Shown here: piece after piece, positions 1 to 7,610 of the stretch
Layout: every line of letters starts with the position of its first letter
Numbering within the stretch: position 1 is the stretch's first letter
Source: Candidatus Woesearchaeota archaeon
GTDB lineage: Archaea; Nanobdellota; Nanobdellia; Woesearchaeales; BS150m-G63
Length of the DNA: 34,790 nucleotides
Direction: 5' to 3'
NCBI GenBank assembly: GCA_019322735.1
Contig: JAHWIG010000005.1
Location: forward strand, 1-34,790
The notes under the pieces: generated by a model
Database searches by the model: none
The model's input: the letters and a program-made list of their open reading frames with translations, nothing else
Told to the model about the DNA's origin: nothing
Position numbers and translations under genes: made by a program

Positions 1-63
1 ATTGTCTATATACTCATCAACTATACATTCTTCATATATATTCATACTATCATAAATCTTCAT
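1..63 (-). CDS. unknown protein, N-terminal 21 codons only
   Basis: An open frame starts with ATG at 63 and runs off the left edge, giving 21 residues (MKIYDSMNIYEECIVDEYID then N). The bases just upstream (68-74) read AGGTGAT on the minus strand, which matches the archaeal anti-Shine-Dalgarno, four bases before the ATG. This supports a real start. The gene lies 131 bases downstream of orc1 on the same strand and may be transcribed with it. The short acidic N-terminus is not enough to name a family. In euryarchaea the neighbour of orc1 is often a DNA polymerase D subunit, but nothing visible here tests that. Confidence 0.6.
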   Translation of the reverse strand, partial: MKIYDSMNIYEECIVDEYIDN

Positions 64-194
64 TTTTATCACCTATTTTTATTAGGATAAAATCCCAAAC
101 AAAATCAGGAAGACAAAGCATTAAACAAAGCCTTCTCGATAGAAATAATATTAGCTAATTTACTTTAAATATCTCACGCGCACATGTCCAGTGG

Positions 195-1265
195 CTAAAA
201 CTCAGTCAACTTCTTCATCTTAGAATAATCAATTAATGTAGTGCTTCCTTCTGTTCCGCCTTTTATTGTTTCAGTAGAAATGAACTTATTATCAGATAAC
301 TTTTTGATGCTCCTTTGAAATGTTTTATATGCCTTATCCCCTCCCTTCTCTTTATATCTCTCATAAAGCTCACCAATCTTCATCTTAGGATTTTCTTTCA
401 CAACACCCAAGACAAATTGAAGTCCTCCATCAAGAGCAGAAGTGCTTTTGATAGTAAAGTCATCTAATCTTTCTATAATGTTATTCACATCCTCAACTTC
501 TATCTTTTTACCGCCCCTTCTCTCTGCAACATTACCAGCTTCCCTCATTAGATATAATCCTGATCTTACATCCTGTAGTTCAACTGCTTTCTTAACAACA
601 ACATTAAATGCATTATCATCCCAAACACCATCAACAAAGGCATAGCTTCCTCTATACCTCAATATATCCTCCGTTTCTTCTAAGCCATAAGCTTTAAATT
701 CCATCATCTCAATCATCAATCTTGATTTAATTCTAGGATCAACATTATTTGCCCACCCTTGATCATTGGTAATAAGCAGGATGCTCTTCCTATAAACTCC
801 CTCCAAAAGAGCATACAGGAAATCCAATTCTTCTGCTTTATCTATCTCATCAAAGACAAAAACAGCAGATTTTTTATTCAATAATTTGACAGCGATATCA
901 AGAAGCTCATCTGTCTTCTTATTATGAGTCAACTTATATCCTAATTTCTCGCATAGCTCAATAGCAACCTTATAGCTTGTATTTTTCTTCCAGCAATTTA
1001 CATAAACTGGCTCAATCTCATCTGTTTCTTCCTCAACCAATTTCAACATATGCTTGCAGACAACAGTCTTTCCAATCCCGCTAGGCCCAAATAAAATCAT
1101 ATTAGTTCCATTTCTCTTTTGGTCCAATGGCTTGATACAGAAAGCTAATTTTCTTTGCTCTTCTTCCCTGCCCCTGATCACTTTTGGCATATAATCATAA
1201 TCCAAAGCAACAGGATCTTTAAATAGGGATTCATCTGACCCTAACATTCCTTCAAAAATTGCCAT
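195..1265 (-). CDS. cdc6: Orc1/Cdc6-type replication initiator (AAA+)
   Basis: This is the origin recognition and helicase-loading ATPase of archaea, 356 residues, a little shorter than the usual 380-410. The AAA+ core shows Walker A GPSGIGKTV near residues 60-68, Walker B VFVFDEID near 134-141, a sensor-1 segment LLITND, and a sensor-2 region around DVRSGLYLMREA. The last 80 residues look like the C-terminal winged helix that contacts origin DNA. The ATG at 1265 is preceded by GGAG. A TATA-like run at 1382-1391 would give a leader of roughly 95 bases holding a hairpin. Origin-box-like sequences lie on both sides of the gene, consistent with an adjacent replication origin, though that is inference. 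Only one Orc1 gene is visible in the window. Confidence 0.93.
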   Translation of the reverse strand: MAIFEGMLGSDESLFKDPVALDYDYMPKVIRGREEEQRKLAFCIKPLDQKRNGTNMILFGPSGIGKTVVCKHMLKLVEEETDEIEPVYVNCWKKNTSYKVAIELCEKLGYKLTHNKKTDELLDIAVKLLNKKSAVFVFDEIDKAEELDFLYALLEGVYRKSILLITNDQGWANNVDPRIKSRLMIEMMEFKAYGLEETEDILRYRGSYAFVDGVWDDNAFNVVVKKAVELQDVRSGLYLMREAGNVAERRGGKKIEVEDVNNIIERLDDFTIKSTSALDGGLQFVLGVVKENPKMKIGELYERYKEKGGDKAYKTFQRSIKKLSDNKFISTETIKGGTEGSTTLIDYSKMKKLTEF

Positions 1266-1294
1266 TTATACTCCACATTTTTTTATGTTTTTAA

Positions 1295-1340
1295 TTTCAA
1301 TGGATATTAGGGCTTGGAGACATTAGTCTCCTTGCCAAGC
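1295..1340. promoter_or_regulatory. candidate origin or leader element upstream of orc1
   Basis: In the gap between orc1 and serS, bases 1295-1312 read TTTCAATGGATATTAGGG. This resembles the archaeal origin recognition box pattern (TCCA-n-TGGAAAC followed by a G run). Directly beside it an inverted repeat combines GCTTGG (1312-1317) with CCAAGC (1335-1340) and an overlapping GGAGAC/GTCTCC pair (1316-1321, 1326-1331). It could be part of oriC, or a structured leader of the orc1 mRNA. The match to the ORB is partial. Confidence 0.3.
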
Positions 1341-1381
1341 ATACCATTAAATAACCCCTTAATAATAAAAAAGAAAACCAG

Positions 1382-1391
1382 ATTTATATAG
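1382..1391 (-). promoter_or_regulatory. TATA box, probable orc1 promoter
   Basis: The minus strand reads CTATATAAAT, a good archaeal TATA element about 120 bases before the orc1 start. Initiation about 25 bases downstream would place the inverted repeat at 1312-1340 inside the orc1 leader. Confidence 0.4.
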
Positions 1392-1421
1392 TTTTTGTAA
1401 AAAATTTAAAAATCCTTCAAA

Positions 1422-2696
1422 CTATCTCTTTATTATTTTTAATCCACCCATATACTTCTGCAACACTTTTGGAATATTAATATAACCTTCTTTAGTCTGA
1501 TTATTCTCCAAAATAGCAACCATAGCTCTGGATGTTGCTATTGCAGTATTGTTCAAGGTATGAACATAGAATCTATTTCCTTTATCATCTGCCCGAATAT
1601 TCAATCTTCTTGATTGTGAACCTTCCATATTAGTTAATGAACAGAATTCATTATAACCTTGTTTCCTTGGACTCCAATATTCCAAATCACAACTTTTAGC
1701 TTTAAGGTCCCCTAAATCACCAGAACAACATTCTAACACTCTTATTGGAATATCTAATTGCTTAAAGATATCTTTAGAAATGCCCAACATTTCATCATAG
1801 AATTTATAAGAATCTTTTGGTTTACAGATAACAATCATCTCAACCTTATTGAACTGGTGAGTCCTAAACAGCCCTTTCTCATCAATACCATGACTGCCTA
1901 TCTCTTTTCTGAAACATTGGCTATAACCACATATCTTCAATGGTAGTTCATTAGAATCAATAGTCTGGTTGATATACATACCAATCAATGGATGTTCTGA
2001 AGTCGCAATAGGATACAGATCTTCCCCTTCAATTTTATAACTCATCTCTGCAATCTCTTCATGGGAATAAACTCCTTTCAAGACTTCTTCACGAATCATC
2101 AAAGGAGGCTCAACAAGTAAATAACCTTTCTTAACCATAAAATCAATTCCAAATTGTATCAACGCCTGGTTAAGCCGAGCCAAATCACCTTTCAGATAAA
2201 AGAAACCATTTCCAGAAACACGAGAAGAACTATCAAAATCAACTATTCCTAGTTCTTCAGCCAATTCAACATGCCCTTTGACCTTAAAATCAAATTTCTT
2301 TGGCTTTCCAATTTTCTCTCTTTCAACATTCTCCCTGTGATCCTTGCCGATAGGAACAGATTTATGGATGATATTTGGAATCTTATACAATAAATTATTT
2401 ATCTCAGTTCTCAAAGAATTAACATTTTCTTCTTTTCCTTTTATCTTATCAGGGATTTTTTTGGCTTCCAAAACTTTCTTCTTAAAATTCTTTCCAGCCT
2501 TCCTTAAATCATTGATTTCCCCACTAATAACATTTCTTTTATGTTTTAATTGCTCTACTTGATACAATACTTTTCTATATTCTTCATCTTTTTTAATAAC
2601 TTCATCAACACATTTAAGTCTATCATTCTGAAATCTCTTTTTAATATTATCCTTGACAAGTTTCTTGTTCTCCCTAACAAACTTTATATCCAACAT
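1422..2696 (-). CDS. serS: seryl-tRNA synthetase
   Basis: Class II aminoacyl-tRNA synthetase that charges tRNA-Ser; 424 residues, normal for the common (bacterial/eukaryote-like) SerRS rather than the rare methanogen form. The first 110 residues form the charged antiparallel coiled-coil arm (LRKAGKNFKKKVLEAKKI) that binds the long variable arm of tRNA-Ser. The catalytic domain shows ATSEHPL, motif 2 CFRKEIGSHGIDEKGLFRTH and motif 3 NTAIATSRAMVAILENN. Its ATG overlaps the stop of the upstream PINA-like gene by one base (TAATG), so the two are probably translationally coupled. A tRNA-Ser(GCU) gene lies 4 kb upstream on the same strand. Confidence 0.97.
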   Translation of the reverse strand: MLDIKFVRENKKLVKDNIKKRFQNDRLKCVDEVIKKDEEYRKVLYQVEQLKHKRNVISGEINDLRKAGKNFKKKVLEAKKIPDKIKGKEENVNSLRTEINNLLYKIPNIIHKSVPIGKDHRENVEREKIGKPKKFDFKVKGHVELAEELGIVDFDSSSRVSGNGFFYLKGDLARLNQALIQFGIDFMVKKGYLLVEPPLMIREEVLKGVYSHEEIAEMSYKIEGEDLYPIATSEHPLIGMYINQTIDSNELPLKICGYSQCFRKEIGSHGIDEKGLFRTHQFNKVEMIVICKPKDSYKFYDEMLGISKDIFKQLDIPIRVLECCSGDLGDLKAKSCDLEYWSPRKQGYNEFCSLTNMEGSQSRRLNIRADDKGNRFYVHTLNNTAIATSRAMVAILENNQTKEGYINIPKVLQKYMGGLKIIKR

Positions 2697-4540
2697 TATC
2701 CAACTACCCTTATTTTTTCTCCAAAATTTATGGCATCCAATAAAATTCTTCCAATCTTATTTCTTTTATGGATTTTTAATACCCCTCCAGAACCAACTTT
2801 AGCACTCATTAATATGTCCTCATTAATATAAATCTCAATATCTTTTCCACTCATAGCTCCACTAAAATAAAACAAAACACCACTCTTTGTTATTTTAGTT
2901 GTGAATTCAACACTTTTTTTCCCGCCTTCACTTTTTTCTTCTCCCATCTCTCTTACATCAATACCTATTCCAAGCTTTTTCTCAATACTTTCTATATTCT
3001 TTCCTTGTTTACCTATTAATTTAGCAACATATTTCTTTGGAACATAAACAACACATTTATGGTCCCCAGACATCTCTGCCCTTACCTCACTGCTGTACTT
3101 CTTGAATTCTTCTTCAATACTTTTAGCTGCAAGTTCATGGCTTGGACTTTTCTTCCCTTCTTTTACAGGAACAACAACAGTCTGATCCCCATAACTATAT
3201 AGCTCATATACTGGTTTTTTGGTTTCAAAATCATTAACAACAACAATTGGTCTAGCTAAATCAGATTCAGTCATACCATGAGGGACCTTTACAGTCATAT
3301 TCAAACTCAAAACACTTTCAGCAGCCCCATTCTTGATAAATATCACAGTATCAATTATCTGTGGAATAACACCCAATTCAATTCTTCCGACAAATCTTTG
3401 AATAGCATCAATAGGATTAGTAGCATGAACAACTCCAACCATCCCAACCCCACTTAATCTTAAATCTGCAAATAATTTAAAATCGCGAGTATTTCTCATC
3501 TCGTCAAAAATAGTATAATCCGGCCTTGATAATAATAGGATATCATGAATTTCTTGAGCATCTCCATGACTCAATGCATATTGAGTAACATTTTCAGGCA
3601 AAACTAAATCACGTGGAGCCTCAACAGTTTTTACAATCTTATCTTGTTTTGCATAGAACTCAGCTAAAGCCTGTGCAAAAGTACTTTTTCCCATTCCAGG
3701 TGCCCCTGCTATCAAGATTCCTTCTGCTTGTTCTTTAACTCTTTGATCTAACCGTTCAGATAAGTTATAATCTTCAAGATTTAATCTTTTGACTGGCTTT
3801 ACAGCAGTTATTTCCCATCCATCTGAAAAAGGTGGCTTAGTAATAACAATTCTATACCTTCCAAGCTGAACAATAGTGCTTCCTGGTCTTTCTATCTCAA
3901 TAAAACCATCTTTTCTTATGCTTGCTTCCTCAATAATCTCTCTGCTTATATCCTGTATATCATCCCTTTCCAATATCTTTTTCCCAACAGCATCAAAACT
4001 CCAGTTTCCAGGCATACCTTTCTTAGCATATGGCAGTACATTTTCCCTTAAATGAACACTCATAGTGGTCTTATCAAAGAACTTTTCCAATTTAAGGGTT
4101 CCAATAATATGATCAATCTTAATAAATATATTCTCAACCCCCTTTGCTCTTGCAACAGTTGCCTGCACTTTATCAGCAGTAAATAATACACCACCTTCAT
4201 CATAAGCCAAATCCCTTATCAGTGCATCTATCTCTCCCCTTTTTGCATACTTTACTTCTGCTGCTGTTGGCTTTCGTCCGCCAAAAACAACATTAAATTT
4301 AAACTTACTGGATAAATTCCTTACTTTCTCAATCTCTTCTAATCCAAGAAATCCTATTGCCTTATTCAAATTAGCCTGATGTTCTAACTCCCTTAACACA
4401 GCCTCATGAAATAATACTTCTTTAACCTTTAATTTCTCATTCCTAATATACCTTGAAACAAGACCTTCAATAATAACAGAAGTATCTGGTACTAGTTTAC
4501 TTACTTTATGTACTTCTTTTATTTTACCTGTTTTTTTCAT
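2696..4540 (-). CDS. PIN domain, PilT/VirB11-type ATPase and KH domain protein (PINA-like)
   Basis: A 614-residue archaeal fusion. Residues 15-145 are a PIN nuclease domain with the acidic motifs PDTSVI (D19), E51, D105 and TADK (D123). Residues 250-410 are a secretion-type hexameric ATPase with Walker A GAPGMGKST (279-287) and Walker B YTIFDEMRN (342-350). Residues 497-532 are a KH domain with the IGKQGKN loop, followed by a beta-rich C-terminal tail of about 70 residues. This order matches PINA of Sulfolobus, described as a Holliday-junction-processing ATPase that works with Hjm/Hjc. The same architecture is often annotated only as a PilT-like ATPase. All PIN acidic positions appear intact. 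The gene is directly followed by, and overlaps, serS. The biological role is inferred from the family. Confidence 0.88.
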   Translation of the reverse strand: MKKTGKIKEVHKVSKLVPDTSVIIEGLVSRYIRNEKLKVKEVLFHEAVLRELEHQANLNKAIGFLGLEEIEKVRNLSSKFKFNVVFGGRKPTAAEVKYAKRGEIDALIRDLAYDEGGVLFTADKVQATVARAKGVENIFIKIDHIIGTLKLEKFFDKTTMSVHLRENVLPYAKKGMPGNWSFDAVGKKILERDDIQDISREIIEEASIRKDGFIEIERPGSTIVQLGRYRIVITKPPFSDGWEITAVKPVKRLNLEDYNLSERLDQRVKEQAEGILIAGAPGMGKSTFAQALAEFYAKQDKIVKTVEAPRDLVLPENVTQYALSHGDAQEIHDILLLSRPDYTIFDEMRNTRDFKLFADLRLSGVGMVGVVHATNPIDAIQRFVGRIELGVIPQIIDTVIFIKNGAAESVLSLNMTVKVPHGMTESDLARPIVVVNDFETKKPVYELYSYGDQTVVVPVKEGKKSPSHELAAKSIEEEFKKYSSEVRAEMSGDHKCVVYVPKKYVAKLIGKQGKNIESIEKKLGIGIDVREMGEEKSEGGKKSVEFTTKITKSGVLFYFSGAMSGKDIEIYINEDILMSAKVGSGGVLKIHKRNKIGRILLDAINFGEKIRVVG

Positions 4541-4583
4541 ACTTTTAGATTTATTCTATAATTTTTAAGTCTTTTGTTTTAAT

Positions 4584-6548
4584 TTATGTAAATAGGCCTT
4601 CAATAACTCTATTAATCCTATTTAACCCAATAATAATCTTCTGAAAAAAACTAACTTTTTCCAGTTCAATTACAATTTCCTTCTCTACTAAATATGACCT
4701 TCCAATCTTATCTGTATATTCTACTTTCAATATTAAACTATTATTTCCTTCATTTAAATCACTTCCTTTTAGATTAAAACTTAGGTCTTGCTTCTGACTT
4801 AATTCCTTTATTGTGAACCCCCCTACAATATTATCAAGATCTACCTTAATATCTAATGGATTGCTCTTGCTTACTTTGTTTAATCTAAATCTTAAAGAAA
4901 CATCATCTTCATATCTTACCTTCTCTAAAAAAACAAGATTGATAATTTCTAATTCAGGAAAATCAAGAACATCTGTTTCTAAATAAAATACTTTTGATAC
5001 ATCCTCATTCTGTGCCCTTACTTTTAATCCTTCTTTAGCTAAAACAGTAAATTCAACTGCCTTTTCTTGAGAAATCCCCAAATCAATACTTACACAATCA
5101 TCCACACAGACATCAATATCCTCCAAATATACATTTCCATTATTCTTCACATTACAGATAATATCAACACTTTCACCAATATATACAAACTCATTCGCAT
5201 CACAATTCAATTCAATCTTTTTAGAATATATCTTTTCTGATTCCTCTTCTGCTTCCTCAATCATCTCACTAACAGCAGAAAAACTTAATCCTGTAGAATC
5301 TTCTTTTGATGTAAAATTCAAACTATCTCTCTCGCCAGCTCTTGTATATATCTCAATAGGTAGTACATAGAAAAATCCCTCATCTAAGTCTTCATCAACC
5401 CTCACAATCCAATAAATCTCTTTCTGTTCACTTGGCCTTAACAACACACTTTGTTTATTTTTTCCAATAATATCTAATTTAGTGGTATTAGATACATACA
5501 ATGTTGTAGAGACATAGTAATCTTCTAAATTCTCCACTTCAACTTTAATTAGATTATGCGAACCAAAACTAACTTCTTCTTCAACAACTTCAGCAGATAT
5601 GGCAATCTTAGGTAATATTGAACCAATCTTTTCATTTAATTCAACATCAATAATCAATTCATCTACTTCGATATCAATTCCCCTCCCCAAGACGTTAAAT
5701 TTGATTGAACTCTCTCCGGCATCTAAACTCTGCATTAACTTAACATGCCCAACATCAACATAACCAAACTCATGATATGTTAGATCAAATGCAACCCACC
5801 CATAATCAGGAAAGTATACCTCTGCCCATGCATGACTCCCAAAATCATTTAAATTATTCCAATCAGTATATGCAAAACCACTAACATATCTTGCAGGAAT
5901 TCCTAAACTTCTTACCATGGCAATAAACAAACTAGTTAATTCATCACATACACCATACCTATTATCTAATACCCATGATGCTTTTTGAGATAATTTTTCA
6001 GTTAATGTAGTTAGGTCATAATCAATATTTTCTTCAACCCATCTAGCAATATTAAATACGGCTACAAATAAATCATTCTCACCTTCTACCAAAGAAGATG
6101 CAAGCGCAATTATATCTTCCTTATCAGAATCAATCTTATTTTGTGGCAAAGTATATTCAATCAATTCTTCATCCAGGTTATGAATAGGGAATGCAACTTT
6201 TCTTTTTACTTTGGTTAATAATTCTTCTAATTTTAGTTCTCCAAAAACAGTAAATTCAAATTTGTTCTGATCCATATCATCCCAAGAAAAGAATAAAGAA
6301 TCATTAATCACTTCAGCTTCAGGAAAAATATCTAAAGATATTACTTCTTGATTACTATATTCCCGTGGAAATAAGTATAATTGAGTTCCAACTTCTTCAA
6401 CAACATAATCGCTTTCCTCTGGAATTATCTCTAAACCAGAACTCACACTTACAGAAACTTCAATCTGCTTTGTTTGATATATCCATTCCTGGCCTTGTAC
6501 ACTAAAACAGAGAACAAAGAACATCAAAAATATGATTGTTTTTTCCAT
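4584..6548 (-). CDS. secreted transglutaminase-like protein with CARDB-like domains
   Basis: A 654-residue exported protein. Residues 1-18 form a hydrophobic signal peptide (KTIIFLMFFVLCFSV). The transglutaminase-like cysteine protease fold lies near residues 150-265 with a full triad: C201 in YGVCDEL, H239 in GSHAWAEVYF and D255 in VAFDLTYHE. The rest is a series of beta-sandwich segments of the CARDB/NPCBM-like kind with a Cys-containing block near CNVKNNGNVYLEDIDVCVDD. There is no obvious C-terminal membrane anchor. The ATG at 6548 is chosen because an in-frame start farther upstream would run through the tRNA-Ser gene, while this one begins directly with the signal peptide. It lies only 10 bases after the tRNA and has no clear Shine-Dalgarno. 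Likely substrates are cell-surface proteins; no specific reaction can be claimed. Confidence 0.85.
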   Translation of the reverse strand: MEKTIIFLMFFVLCFSVQGQEWIYQTKQIEVSVSVSSGLEIIPEESDYVVEEVGTQLYLFPREYSNQEVISLDIFPEAEVINDSLFFSWDDMDQNKFEFTVFGELKLEELLTKVKRKVAFPIHNLDEELIEYTLPQNKIDSDKEDIIALASSLVEGENDLFVAVFNIARWVEENIDYDLTTLTEKLSQKASWVLDNRYGVCDELTSLFIAMVRSLGIPARYVSGFAYTDWNNLNDFGSHAWAEVYFPDYGWVAFDLTYHEFGYVDVGHVKLMQSLDAGESSIKFNVLGRGIDIEVDELIIDVELNEKIGSILPKIAISAEVVEEEVSFGSHNLIKVEVENLEDYYVSTTLYVSNTTKLDIIGKNKQSVLLRPSEQKEIYWIVRVDEDLDEGFFYVLPIEIYTRAGERDSLNFTSKEDSTGLSFSAVSEMIEEAEEESEKIYSKKIELNCDANEFVYIGESVDIICNVKNNGNVYLEDIDVCVDDCVSIDLGISQEKAVEFTVLAKEGLKVRAQNEDVSKVFYLETDVLDFPELEIINLVFLEKVRYEDDVSLRFRLNKVSKSNPLDIKVDLDNIVGGFTIKELSQKQDLSFNLKGSDLNEGNNSLILKVEYTDKIGRSYLVEKEIVIELEKVSFFQKIIIGLNRINRVIEGLFT

Positions 6549-6558
6549 TATATATAAA

Positions 6559-6640
6559 CGCCGAGGGAGGGATTTGAACCCACGATCCCAAAGGGACAGG
6601 ATTAGCAATCCTGCGCAATACCAGGCTATGCGACCTCGGC
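6559..6640 (-). tRNA. tRNA-Ser (anticodon GCU)
   Basis: An 82-base class II tRNA. Acceptor arms GCCGAGG (5', ending at 6640) and CCTCGGC pair fully. The anticodon arm AGGAT-TGCTAAT-CCT carries GCU. A long variable arm (GTCCC-TTT-GGGAT) is typical of serine tRNA. The T arm GTGGG-TTCAAAT-CCCTC has one U-U mismatch. CCA is not encoded and no intron is seen. Confidence 0.95.
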
Positions 6641-6660
6641 ATAAGAAATTAAGTAAATAT

Positions 6661-6673
6661 GCTATTTAAATAT
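6661..6673 (-). promoter_or_regulatory. TATA box of tRNA-Ser
   Basis: The minus strand reads ATATTTAAATAG, centred about 26 bases before the first tRNA base. It may also drive the transglutaminase gene that follows 10 bases after the tRNA. Confidence 0.65.
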
Positions 6674-6682
6674 CTTTTTATT

Positions 6683-7441
6683 TTATTTTAAGAATAACAA
6701 AGCAACCATTATACCTATTCCAAGAACAAGTGCAAATAAATGCAAGAATGAATCCCTTAAATTATATTCTTTATGTAATTCAGGGATTAAATTTGAGCCT
6801 GCAATATAGATAAATCCTCCAGCCGCAAAAGGTAATAAAGATAAAATAAACTCTTGAGAACCACTACCAATAATTAACCCTATAATTGCCCCAAAAATAG
6901 AAACCGTAGCAGATAAGAAATTAAGTAATAATGCTCTTGTTTTTGACAATCCAGAGTATAACAAAACACCAAAATCTGCAATCTCTTGAGGAACTTCATG
7001 CAGTATAACAGCTATTGTTGTAGCAATACCTGCAGGAATACTCACTAAATAACTACCAGCAATTATTAATCCATCTAAAAAATTATGCATACCATCTGCA
7101 ACCAAATTTAGTGGTGCAATATGGCTTGTTCCTTTATCTTTCTTTTTTTTAGTAGATATTGTATGGTGGTGATGTAAATGCACAAACTTCTCTAAGATAA
7201 AGAACACCAATATTCCTGCTAAAATAGTTAATGAAATAGATAAACTAAACCCCCTTTTTTCTATTGTTTCAGGCAATAAATGCAAGAAAGCGCCACCAAA
7301 TAAAGTTCCAGCCGATAAACTAACAAGGAACAATAATATCTTTTTTAGAAACTTATCTTTCAATGATAATGAGAATACTCCAACAAAAGATATAAGTGAA
7401 ACAATAATCACACTTAAAATAGTATATAATATTGCTGTCAT
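6683..7441 (-). CDS. ZIP family metal ion transporter
   Basis: A 252-residue membrane protein that moves zinc or related divalent metals into the cytoplasm. It shows about eight hydrophobic helices, the TM4 motif HNFLDG (119-124) and the TM5 motif HEVPQEI (148-154), which form the binuclear metal site of ZIP proteins. A His-rich cytoplasmic loop HLHHHH (89-94) lies between TM3 and TM4, and HLLPE is present in TM2. Length is typical of the ZupT/GufA-like branch. The gene is divergent from the initiator tRNA. A TATA-like TTATTTAAACC at 7463-7473 centres 27 bases before the ATG, which suggests a leaderless mRNA. Metal preference (Zn, Fe, Mn) cannot be read from the sequence. Confidence 0.92.
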   Translation of the reverse strand: MTAILYTILSVIIVSLISFVGVFSLSLKDKFLKKILLFLVSLSAGTLFGGAFLHLLPETIEKRGFSLSISLTILAGILVFFILEKFVHLHHHHTISTKKKKDKGTSHIAPLNLVADGMHNFLDGLIIAGSYLVSIPAGIATTIAVILHEVPQEIADFGVLLYSGLSKTRALLLNFLSATVSIFGAIIGLIIGSGSQEFILSLLPFAAGGFIYIAGSNLIPELHKEYNLRDSFLHLFALVLGIGIMVALLFLK

Positions 7442-7462
7442 GTTATTTTTATAATTATATTG

Positions 7463-7473
7463 GTTTAAATAAT
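7463..7473 (-). promoter_or_regulatory. TATA-like box for the ZIP gene
   Basis: The minus strand reads TTATTTAAACC, centred 27 bases before the start codon. No Shine-Dalgarno is visible, so the mRNA is probably leaderless. Confidence 0.45.
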
Positions 7474-7494
7474 TTTCTCTATCTTTTCAAAAGA

Positions 7495-7504
7495 CTTATA
7501 AAAG
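7495..7504 (+). promoter_or_regulatory. TATA box of initiator tRNA
   Basis: CTTATAAAAG lies about 27 bases before the first base of the tRNA, the spacing expected for an archaeal promoter. Confidence 0.6.
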
Positions 7505-7526
7505 AAATAGGGTTTTTCCTGCTTAC

Positions 7527-7601
7527 AGCGGGGTAGGGCAGTCAGGAGTGCCCGTCGGGCCCATAACCCGGAGGTCAGAGGTTCAAATCCTCTCCCCGCT
7601 A
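7527..7601 (+). tRNA. initiator tRNA-Met (anticodon CAU)
   Basis: A 75-base tRNA with acceptor AGCGGGG/CCCCGCT and discriminator A, anticodon loop CCCATAA (CAU) held by three G-C pairs (GGG/CCC), and T arm AGAGG-TTCAAAT-CCTCT. The A1-U72 end with a G/C-rich second pair and the three stacked G-C pairs in the anticodon stem are hallmarks of the archaeal initiator and not of the elongator. CCA is not encoded. Confidence 0.94.
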
Positions 7602-7610
7602 TCCTTTTAC

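Noticed and set aside
6548..6608. A 20-residue N-terminal extension of the transglutaminase-like protein
   Set aside because: It would be translated from the tRNA-Ser sequence; the downstream ATG begins a normal signal peptide.
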